64,000 bases of DNA, from the NCBI GenBank assembly GCA_943367755.1, contig CALRKB020000012.1, forward strand, positions 43,576 through 107,575. Direction: 5' to 3'. Below, piece after piece: positions 1-6,941 of the stretch. The DNA comes from PCC-6802 sp943367755 (GTDB taxonomy: Bacteria; Cyanobacteriota; Cyanobacteriia; Pseudanabaenales; Pseudanabaenaceae). The stretch's first letter is position 1; every line of letters starts with the position of its first letter. The position numbers were made by a program, and so were the translations under genes. Under the pieces are notes generated by a model, which saw nothing but the letters and a program-made list of their open reading frames with translations, was not told the DNA's origin and ran no database searches.

Positions 1-1
1 C

Positions 2-634
2 AGATTGCAACAATCTCTGGAATTATTAGGGATACCTGCATATTGCCTACCAGGTAATCACGATACTGTGTCAATTATGGCCAAGGAATTGACTGGTATT
101 GCAGTGCATTGGGATATATGTATACAGATGGGTGGATGGCAGTTTATCCCGCTCAATTCAGCCATTGAAGGACAGGTGCATGGCTATCTGGCGGCGGCAA
201 GTCTGGTCTGGCTGGATCGACAACTTAGAGATCGCCCTAATCTTCCTACCTTAATTGCAGTGCACCATCCCGCGATCGCGCTCGGCTGTGACTGGATCGA
301 TAAGAGTGGCTTGCAGAACCAAGCGGAGTTTTGGCAAATATGCGATCGCCATCCCCAAGTTCGAGTCATTCTCAGCGGTCATGCTCATCAGGAATTTGAT
401 ACCAACTTCGATCTTCAAAATAGCGGCAGTACGTATCCTGCAAGGAACCGCGATTCCAGGGCACGTTACCTTATTACTCCCTCAACCTGCGCTCAGTTTG
501 CCCCCCAAACGGAAAAATTCACCCTCGATCGGTGTAACCCTGGATTTCGCCTGCTGCGCTTTTATCCCCATGGAAAAATCGAAACAGAGGTACGCAGACT
601 GACCAACGATTGGCAATTAGATCGGCCAGTTTAA
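2..634 (+). CDS. Metallophosphoesterase, CpdA/Icc-like (5' end missing)
   Basis: Calcineurin-type metallophosphoesterase, resembling class III cyclic-nucleotide phosphodiesterases. The reading frame is open to the window edge, so the N-terminus with the first metal-binding motif (DxH) lies outside. Visible motifs are the GNHD box near the start, an HHP-type motif in the middle (VHHPAIALG) and the GHAHQE motif near residue 125, all of which bind the dinuclear metal centre in this fold. The C-terminal tail is family-typical. The substrate cannot be told from the sequence. A second, full-length phosphoesterase of another subgroup lies at 12135-13205. Confidence 0.85.
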   Translation, partial: RLQQSLELLGIPAYCLPGNHDTVSIMAKELTGIAVHWDICIQMGGWQFIPLNSAIEGQVHGYLAAASLVWLDRQLRDRPNLPTLIAVHHPAIALGCDWIDKSGLQNQAEFWQICDRHPQVRVILSGHAHQEFDTNFDLQNSGSTYPARNRDSRARYLITPSTCAQFAPQTEKFTLDRCNPGFRLLRFYPHGKIETEVRRLTNDWQLDRPV

Positions 635-659
635 TCTTTGAGAAATACTGGAGAGCTAA

Positions 660-1223
660 TTAACGGTTGCCTATTTTCAGCCATTCAAATACCTGAGCGG
701 CGGTAAGAGTCAGGTTAACTCCTTCTATGACAAGAAGTTGAGAGTTTCCCCTACAGATTACAGGTTCCTGTTGTGGGGCAAAAATCAGTACAGAATAGTC
801 ATCAGGATCGATCAGCCACCCTAGTTTAGTCCCATATCTCAGGCAATGCAGGAGGTTGTCAATCACACGGGTGGCTTGTTGAGTGGGGGAGAGGATCTCG
901 ATCGCCCAATCGGGGGCTTCCATAAAGTTATCTTCTGGCTCGCCTAGCTCATTCATTGGAAGTCTGTTCCATGCCACTACGGAAATGTCTGGGACTATTG
1001 AGCGGCCAGCAAAATTACAGCGCAACTCTGGCAGTGCTGTGTAGTCTTTGCTGCGATCGTCAATCTGAGCTAATAGACGCTTCTGGAGAATGGAGTGTCG
1101 GATTTTAGGCATGGGCTTTTGGCTGACATCCCCATCCATATATTCCCAAGCTGGAGAATCCTCGATATAAGGCTGTTTGAGGAATTCTTCAAGCGTAAGT
1201 AACTGGATTTGGAAAGCAGCCAT
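660..1223 (-). CDS. Uma2 family (DUF820) putative restriction-like endonuclease
   Basis: 187 aa protein of the Uma2/DUF820 family, a PD-(D/E)XK nuclease-fold family greatly expanded in cyanobacteria and of unknown biological role. Visible family features are the N-terminal LTLEEFLKQP segment, the acidic core VPDISVV (the catalytic Asp region), the WAIEILSPTQ strand with its Glu, and a C-terminal LTAAQVFEWL tail. It is one of four Uma2 genes in this window. It ends 25 bases before tandemly oriented phosphoesterase DNA and follows the LysE gene by 27 bases on the same strand, so the two may be co-transcribed. Confidence 0.85.
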   Translation of the reverse strand: MAAFQIQLLTLEEFLKQPYIEDSPAWEYMDGDVSQKPMPKIRHSILQKRLLAQIDDRSKDYTALPELRCNFAGRSIVPDISVVAWNRLPMNELGEPEDNFMEAPDWAIEILSPTQQATRVIDNLLHCLRYGTKLGWLIDPDDYSVLIFAPQQEPVICRGNSQLLVIEGVNLTLTAAQVFEWLKIGNR

Positions 1224-1250
1224 CTTTTGTTACGGATCTTAGAGCAGGTC

Positions 1251-1892
1251 TTAAATGTGTTCGGGGAGGATATGCAATGGCAGCGCGATGCCAAGACCGA
1301 GGGCAACTAGAATGCCTCCAGTCAACCACGATCGCAAGCGCACAAGACTAAGTTGATTCACAAACCAGTGGCTGGCTGAGCCGACGATCAAACCCATGAT
1401 GATGTACCAGGTAGTGCATAGAATACTGTAGGTACTCCCCAATACAAAGATTTGTCTCGCTAAAGGGTAATTAGGATCGGCAAATTGGGGTAAAAAGGCG
1501 ATAAAGAATAGCGCGATCTTGGGATTGAGTAAGCTGGTGAGGACGCTTTCGCTAAAAATGCCGATCGCATCGATCTTATGCTCTGTGGCAAGCGAATGCG
1601 CACTTTTGCGATCCAAAACAGTGCGAATGCCCAAATAAATAAGGTAAGCCGCCCCTAAATACTTGATCGCCTCATAGGCAACATCGGAAGACATCAGCAG
1701 GGCAGACAGGCCAAATGCAGCCGCAGAGGTATGCATCAGACAACCTAGCCCCACCCCAAAAGCAGCAATAATCCCTGCCTTTTGTCCTAATTCCATACTA
1801 CGCGTCGTCACATATAGCGTATTGGGGCCAGGTGTCATAATTAGAGTAATCGCTGCAGTCAAGAAAATTAAGAAAGTGGTTGTACTCGGCAT
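1251..1892 (-). CDS. LysE/RhtB family amino-acid exporter
   Basis: 213 aa integral membrane protein of the LysE/RhtB family, which exports amino acids and related metabolites across the inner membrane. The family signature is plain near residues 18-30 (IMTPGPNTLYV), followed by the conserved G-x-K-A-G segment. About six hydrophobic segments are visible, which fits the family topology and length of about 205-215 aa. The substrate cannot be predicted. The ATG start places the first membrane segment at residues 5-20. It lies directly upstream of a same-strand Uma2 gene. Confidence 0.9.
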   Translation of the reverse strand: MPSTTTFLIFLTAAITLIMTPGPNTLYVTTRSMELGQKAGIIAAFGVGLGCLMHTSAAAFGLSALLMSSDVAYEAIKYLGAAYLIYLGIRTVLDRKSAHSLATEHKIDAIGIFSESVLTSLLNPKIALFFIAFLPQFADPNYPLARQIFVLGSTYSILCTTWYIIMGLIVGSASHWFVNQLSLVRLRSWLTGGILVALGLGIALPLHILPEHI

Positions 1893-2132
1893 ATTTCTCT
1901 GTTGGACGCCATACTAAACGCCATAAAAAGTAGGTAGAGGTGTCAAAATGCACAGTTGGGATCTATCTTAGCTAACTTAGCTGAGCGACAAACAAAGATG
2001 GTTAGTTGCAGAATGCTGGGGATTAACAGGTCATACTTAACAAATTCTCGCATGTTAAGGAACTTTATCGTTAATTTCATGCAAGTCAAGCATTCACCCA
2101 TTGCTAGTCGGGAGAGGTATGAGAGGTAATAT
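1893..2132. other. Divergent intergenic region
   Basis: 240 bases between the divergent LysE and DUF2808 genes. It must hold both promoters, but I see no convincing consensus elements. The DUF2808 ATG is preceded by GAGAGGTATGAGAGGTAAT, a purine-rich stretch that can serve as ribosome-binding site. Confidence 0.4.
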
Positions 2133-2729
2133 ATGCAGCACTTCACAAAAATATCGGTATTGGCAGTAGCAGTCGCTACTAGCGTAATGCTGTTTGAGTT
2201 CCCAACTAGCTTAACTTCCATCCCTTCAGTTCAAGCTGTCCAACTGCGTAATGGCAGGACCTACTTCACTCAGCCACCCACTTTAGTTGATGCTGAAACA
2301 ACCGTAAATGCTGTCTATGCCTGGGGCGCCACATATTACTTTACGCTGAAGCTACCAGACAATGCTGGTGAACCAATGCAGAGAGTTACTATTCATCAAT
2401 ATGAGGGTGGAGAGAATATTGGATTTGATTTAAAAGAGAGCTTTGTATCGATAATTACACCATCAGGTGAGAAGAAGAGATTGGATGCGGAAATTACTCT
2501 GTCAGCTAGCGATCCGCGCATGGTAACGATTACTTTTACACCACCGATTCCTCCTGGGAATGCGATCGCGATTGGCTTACGTCCTTACAATAACCCTCGC
2601 TATAGTGGTGTTTATCTATTTGGAGTGACTGCATTCCCAGTTGGCGAGTTATCTCACGGTCAGTTTCTGGGATTCGGAAGACTACAATTCTACGATCATG
2701 GAGATCGCAGCGGTATTTTCCCGCACTAA
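2133..2729 (+). CDS. DUF2808 domain secreted protein
   Basis: 198 aa. Residues 1-35 form a signal peptide (hydrophobic stretch after a short basic start, then a likely cut near SVQA-VQ). The rest matches the cyanobacterial DUF2808 family: the early TYFTQPPTLV segment, a central block beginning ATYYFTLKLP, and the late beta-rich segment NPRYSGVYLFGVTAFP. Family members are small exported proteins of unknown function. The gene stands alone on the plus strand between minus-strand genes. Confidence 0.8.
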   Translation: MQHFTKISVLAVAVATSVMLFEFPTSLTSIPSVQAVQLRNGRTYFTQPPTLVDAETTVNAVYAWGATYYFTLKLPDNAGEPMQRVTIHQYEGGENIGFDLKESFVSIITPSGEKKRLDAEITLSASDPRMVTITFTPPIPPGNAIAIGLRPYNNPRYSGVYLFGVTAFPVGELSHGQFLGFGRLQFYDHGDRSGIFPH

Positions 2730-2871
2730 CATACCTTTAGCCAATCGAATAGCTGTCCCATTTGCATTTGAAGAGCATTAGCAAAATCAGGAACGAATAA
2801 TATCTCTTTTCACGAAGAGATGCAATTAGCTGTTGCAGATGCTTTTCGAGCGTTAGAATCACAATTGCTTC

Positions 2872-3453
2872 CTAAACTTTAGGCCTTATCAACTCTATAA
2901 CAGCAATTTCGCGATCACCAAACGCTAGTAATGAGATCGAATCACCATCTGCAACTACGCTCTTGCTGAGATAACCATTGGGACTGGGATCGCGGAAAAT
3001 GTTGATTTGGCGATTAATCACCTCAAGTACCCAATATTCTATAATTCCTGCTTTGGCATAGAGAAGTGATTTTAGCTCTAGATCTCGTTTTATGGTTGTA
3101 TCAGCAACCTCAATTAACAAATATACCTGCTCAGGCGTAGGGTGATTGTTCTCATAGTCAAGCGGATCTGAGGCTACAACTGCAATATCTGGCTCTGGTT
3201 CGGAATATTTATCTAGTTGAATCGGGTCTTGGAGTCGCACTAAAACGTGATCGCCTAAAACTTTCCGCAACATGCGATCGCATCGCGTCACCGCTGCACT
3301 ATGCCCTGCCCCTTTTGCTGCCATTTGCCAGATTTGCCCTTCGATTAGCTCTACTCTTTCTTCAGCGCCTAAAATCCCCACATCAGCCATGCGGTGGTAC
3401 TCTTGGACATTTATAAGTCTTACTTGGGTGCTTGCCCGTTCCAGTACGTTCAT
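2872..3453 (-). CDS. Uma2 family (DUF820) putative endonuclease
   Basis: About 193 aa from the chosen ATG at 3453. The frame stays open to a GTG at 3513, but the family alignment normally begins a few residues before the EYHRMADVGIL motif and a GGGAA sequence lies just upstream of the internal ATG, so I prefer 3453. Core features are ERVELIEGQI, the EPEPDIAVV acidic motif and VYLLIEVADTT containing the second acidic residue. This is the second of four Uma2 copies and is closest in motif pattern to the one at 33993-34550. Confidence 0.85.
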   Translation of the reverse strand: MNVLERASTQVRLINVQEYHRMADVGILGAEERVELIEGQIWQMAAKGAGHSAAVTRCDRMLRKVLGDHVLVRLQDPIQLDKYSEPEPDIAVVASDPLDYENNHPTPEQVYLLIEVADTTIKRDLELKSLLYAKAGIIEYWVLEVINRQINIFRDPSPNGYLSKSVVADGDSISLLAFGDREIAVIELIRPKV

Positions 3454-3563
3454 AATATTCCCAATCATTTCCCATTTTGGGTATAGCTCTTCTAGGCGAT
3501 CGTCCGCGATCACCTACTCACTATTTTTGCATCCATTTGCATTTGTTTTGATTGTTAAAACAA

Positions 3564-3636
3564 CGAGCATAGAGGGACTCGAACCCCCGACACCCAGGAC
3601 CGGAACCTGGTGCTCTATCCACTGAGCTATATGCCC
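3564..3636 (-). tRNA. tRNA-Arg (anticodon CCG)
   Basis: Read on the minus strand the 73-nt sequence folds as a cloverleaf: acceptor GGGCATA pairing with TATGCTC, D stem GCTC/GAGC, anticodon stem CCAGG/CCTGG with loop TTCCGGT (anticodon CCG), and T arm GGGGG-TTCGAGT-CCCTC. The discriminator base is G. No CCA is encoded. It reads arginine CGG codons. Confidence 0.95.
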
Positions 3637-3679
3637 TACGTGGGCGATCATAACATATTCGCCCCCACAGGCTTTTACT

Positions 3680-4381
3680 CTAACGCACCTGAATCCCGAA
3701 ATTGCGAACTTGGTCAATTAGATGTAGCGGCAGTAAAACACGACTGGGGCAAACATTGACACCCGCTGCATTTAAAGCCTGAGCTGTCCAGGTATTACAG
3801 GTTAGCCAAAATCCATATTGTGGTACAGCAGCATAGAAATTACTCACCCCATACTGGCCGCTACCAGGTAACGGTGGTATGCGATCGCCCTTGGCATCTC
3901 TGCTAAAAGTCGTTTGGACGTATTTGAAGAGACTGTTAAAGCCGGATTCCGAAAGATCTAACCGCCAAACTGGATTTTGCTGAAAATATTCATTGGGTGT
4001 TTCGCTGAAGCCAACCACATGGATGGTACTGGGTGTAGGCAGAAAAAAAGCCCTAAACATGGCAGGAATAGATTTATCGCCTGCATAATAGAAATCGCGA
4101 TCGCCCCAACCCACCTCGACATAGGGAGCTTGCCGCCATGCTTCTGGCCCAATTGGGAGCAGTCCTTGCTGCGACCAGGCTAAACCCGTGTGCCAATCGT
4201 GCTGGATCACATAAACTGCACGCGAGGGGGTTCCAGGCTGGGGAGGGAATAACCCGAGCTTTGGCTGCGGACAAGGCGTCAGCAAGATAGCTGCTACTAT
4301 GCTTAGAAGCCCTAAGCAGATCGCAATTACCCACTTTCTTCTCCACCAGGCAATTAAATATCTAACCGCAAACAAATGCAA
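3680..4381 (-). CDS. DUF2459 / TIGR02117 family protein
   Basis: 233 aa. An N-terminal basic stretch is followed by one membrane segment (about residues 17-35), so the protein is probably an anchored or exported periplasmic protein. The body carries the family's conserved HDWHTG motif and the VGWGDRDFYY and FFLPTPSTIHVVGF segments. Function is unknown; some relatives are annotated as urease-associated without biochemical support. The start is a TTG, only 17 bases from the divergent GTG start of recF, so the two promoters must overlap the neighbouring coding regions. Confidence 0.8.
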   Translation of the reverse strand: MHLFAVRYLIAWWRRKWVIAICLGLLSIVAAILLTPCPQPKLGLFPPQPGTPSRAVYVIQHDWHTGLAWSQQGLLPIGPEAWRQAPYVEVGWGDRDFYYAGDKSIPAMFRAFFLPTPSTIHVVGFSETPNEYFQQNPVWRLDLSESGFNSLFKYVQTTFSRDAKGDRIPPLPGSGQYGVSNFYAAVPQYGFWLTCNTWTAQALNAAGVNVCPSRVLLPLHLIDQVRNFGIQVR

Positions 4382-4398
4382 ACCCGTAGATTTTAACC

Positions 4399-5523
4399 GT
4401 GTATTTAAAGAGTCTCAGCTTAAAGCATTTCCGCAATTATAGCGATCAGGCAGTCCAGTTTGCAGCTCCCAAAGCAATTGTGGTTGGTAATAATGCTCAG
4501 GGTAAATCTAACTTATTAGAATCTGTGCAACTACTGGCTACCCTGGGATCGCATCGGGTGAGTCGCGATCGCGATCTTGTCCAGGAAGGTGAGACCCTCG
4601 GTGAAATTAGGGCAATCTGCGATCGCGCCCAGGTACCAATGGAGTTAGCGATCGCTTTGCGTACTAGTGGACGGCGATCGCTCTCTATCAATGGCGTTAA
4701 CCTCACACGGCACATTGAGTTTTTGGGACAGCTCAATGCCGTCTTGTTTTCCAGCCTCGATCTGGATTTGGTACGCGGTAGTCCCGACTGTCGCCGTAAC
4801 TGGTTAGATAGCGTTCTGATTCAGCTAGAACCAATTTACTCCAGCTTGCTCCAGCAATACCACCAGGTTCTCAAGCAGCGCAATGCACTGCTTAAAGCAA
4901 TTCGTCAGGGCAAAGTAAACTTCGATCCACAACAGATGGCACTCTGGGATGCGCAACTAGCCACAACAGGTACGCGGCTAGCCCGAAGGCGATCGCGGTT
5001 GTTACAGCGCCTGAATCCGATTGCCGATCGTTGGCACCAGGCGATCAGTGGAGGTAGCGAGCATTTAAATCTTACCTATGCCCCCAAATTTGACTTTGTT
5101 GATACCAATGCGATCGAAGATATCCAGCAAGCTTTTCTAAGCAGACTGCAACAAAAAGCGATCGCCGAACAACAACAAGGTACTAGCTTAGTAGGCCCGC
5201 ACCGTGACGAAGTAGTTCTAACAATTAACCAAACTCCGGCGCGCGAATATGGATCGCAGGGACAACAGCGCACCCTAGTTTTGGCTTTGAAACTTGCGGA
5301 GCTAGAACTGATTGAGGCCGTAACTGGGGAAACACCCTTACTATTACTAGACGACGTGCTGGCCGAGTTAGATTTGCACCGCCAAAACCAATTACTTGAC
5401 GCCATTCAAGATCGGGTACAAACTATCATCACAACAACGCATCTAGGGTCATTTGATGCCCAATGGCTCAACTCTGCCCAAATTTTTCAGGTTGAAAATG
5501 GTAAAGTTATTGGTAAAGTTTAG
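4399..5523 (+). CDS. recF: DNA replication and repair protein RecF
   Basis: 374 aa SMC-like ATPase that loads RecA at single-strand gaps with RecO and RecR. The start is GTG, giving the canonical MYLKSLSLKHFRNY opening. Visible motifs are Walker A GNNAQGKSN near residue 31, the LVGPHRDE motif near residue 265, the ABC-type signature in GSQGQQRTL, and Walker B LLLLDDVLAELD near residue 320. Length is normal. It stands alone rather than beside dnaN or gyrB, as is usual in cyanobacteria. Confidence 0.97.
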   Translation: MYLKSLSLKHFRNYSDQAVQFAAPKAIVVGNNAQGKSNLLESVQLLATLGSHRVSRDRDLVQEGETLGEIRAICDRAQVPMELAIALRTSGRRSLSINGVNLTRHIEFLGQLNAVLFSSLDLDLVRGSPDCRRNWLDSVLIQLEPIYSSLLQQYHQVLKQRNALLKAIRQGKVNFDPQQMALWDAQLATTGTRLARRRSRLLQRLNPIADRWHQAISGGSEHLNLTYAPKFDFVDTNAIEDIQQAFLSRLQQKAIAEQQQGTSLVGPHRDEVVLTINQTPAREYGSQGQQRTLVLALKLAELELIEAVTGETPLLLLDDVLAELDLHRQNQLLDAIQDRVQTIITTTHLGSFDAQWLNSAQIFQVENGKVIGKV

Positions 5524-5562
5524 TTAAGCACCTTAATTGTCTTAACCACTACCTTAACTGCT

Positions 5563-5745
5563 ATGGCATCTGAATATAATGCAACCAAAGACCGTGAGTC
5601 TTTGTTATCAGAAGCAAAACCTAGTTATGTCAAGCTAGCAATGCGAAATATGGTTAAGAAGGGCAGTACTTCCCTCTTGCACTTTGGATTAACCATATTC
5701 GGCGTGGTGGGACTGCTGATCGGCCTAGCAGTAGTATTTCGCTAG
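5563..5745 (+). CDS. Small single-span membrane protein, DUF3285-like
   Basis: 60 aa. A polar N-terminus is followed by the segment PSYVKLAMRNMVKKG and one C-terminal membrane helix (about residues 38-58). The pattern recalls the short cyanobacterial DUF3285 family. Function is unknown. It lies 39 bases after recF and before ybeY on the same strand. Confidence 0.7.
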   Translation: MASEYNATKDRESLLSEAKPSYVKLAMRNMVKKGSTSLLHFGLTIFGVVGLLIGLAVVFR

Positions 5746-5844
5746 ATTATTCCACTAAGTAATTTCAGCCTCAGCGCTTACAACAAAATTCTTAGTGGGT
5801 ATACTTCACATTAGAGAAAACCTCAGGTTTGGGAGCCTCAAGTT

Positions 5845-6369
5845 TTGAGTATCGACCTTCATCTGGAGCAACACCCTACATTTACTGACTTAGATACCAT
5901 AACCGCCCAAGACTGGCAACAGTGGTTTCAGGTCTGGCTCACACATCTTCAGCAGGATGCTAACTATGAGATCGCCCTGCGTTTAACTGATGATGATGAG
6001 ATCCAAAAGCTAAATGCCCAATATCGCCACCAGGATCGTCCTACAGATGTTTTAGCATTTGCGGCGCTAGAAGCAGATATACCAGAGTTACCACCAGATT
6101 TAGCAGGTTCAGAAATTGAGCCTATTTATTTAGGTGATATTGTGATTTCTGCAACTACGGCTGCGGTACAGGCGCAAGAGCGAGATCACTCGCATCAATA
6201 CGAACTTGTCTGGCTAGCGGCACACGGGCTTCTCCACCTATTGGGATGGGATCATCCTGACGAACCTAGTCTAGAAAGAATGTTGGAACAGCAAGACGTT
6301 TTGTTAAGTCTGATCAACATCAGAGAGTTCACACCAGATACAGTGAAATCGCAAGTTTCTCAGAAATAG
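5845..6369 (+). CDS. ybeY: Endoribonuclease YbeY (16S rRNA maturation)
   Basis: 174 aa zinc-dependent single-strand RNase that takes part in 16S rRNA 3'-end maturation and ribosome quality control. The zinc-binding motif is complete: HGLLHLLGWDH, near residues 128-138. The upstream DRPTDVLAF motif is also canonical. The start is TTG; no ATG occurs in a better place. Its TAG stop shares a base with the GTG start of the next gene (TAGTG), so ybeY and dgkA are translationally coupled, an arrangement known from other bacteria. Confidence 0.95.
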   Translation: MSIDLHLEQHPTFTDLDTITAQDWQQWFQVWLTHLQQDANYEIALRLTDDDEIQKLNAQYRHQDRPTDVLAFAALEADIPELPPDLAGSEIEPIYLGDIVISATTAAVQAQERDHSHQYELVWLAAHGLLHLLGWDHPDEPSLERMLEQQDVLLSLINIREFTPDTVKSQVSQK

Positions 6370-6902
6370 TGCAAGAACCTAATCTTAATACCCCAGATCG
6401 TATGAAATCTAATCTTTCAATTGCAGCTAATCTATCTCCAGAACTAAGTCATAGGACTTTGGAAGAGCCAAGTCTGGAACCCCCTATGACGTTCAACGCT
6501 AAAATCTTCTACGGACGTGCTAAGGCTCTACAAGTAGCTCCCAATCTTTTTGCCAGCTTTAAATTTGCCTGGGCAGGTTTAAGCTATGCGTTTGTGACCC
6601 AGCGAAATTTCCGCATCCATGTCCTGGTTGGCTCGGTTGCTTTGGCACTAAGTATCTACTTCCATCTACCATCGGTTGAGTTAGCTGTGATTGGACTCAC
6701 CGTGGGTGGGGTATTAACAATGGAATTACTCAACACGGCTTTAGAAGCAGTTGTAGATTTGACCGTAGGTCAGTCCTATCACTTCTTAGCCAAAATTGCC
6801 AAAGACTGTGCTGCTGGTGCCGTTTTAATTGCCGCCTTTGCTGCTTTAGTAGTAGCTGGCACACTACTCTTGCCACATATTCTACTAGCGCTTACTTTCT
6901 AG
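6369..6902 (+). CDS. dgkA: Diacylglycerol kinase family protein (DgkA-type)
   Basis: 177 aa. The first 60 residues are polar and variable; from about residue 65 the protein is a small prokaryotic-type diacylglycerol or undecaprenol kinase with three membrane helices. Signature residues are visible in the segment FASFKFAWAGLSYAFVTQRNFRIH, split here for reference (residues about 58-81), and in LNTALEAVVD, the catalytic Glu motif. The protein phosphorylates a membrane lipid alcohol. The GTG start overlaps the ybeY stop. Internal ATGs exist, but coupling supports the GTG. Confidence 0.88.
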   Translation: MQEPNLNTPDRMKSNLSIAANLSPELSHRTLEEPSLEPPMTFNAKIFYGRAKALQVAPNLFASFKFAWAGLSYAFVTQRNFRIHVLVGSVALALSIYFHLPSVELAVIGLTVGGVLTMELLNTALEAVVDLTVGQSYHFLAKIAKDCAAGAVLIAAFAALVVAGTLLLPHILLALTF

Positions 6903-6941
6903 CTAATTCCCAAAATTCTAGATTCTTAGCTTTAACTAGTG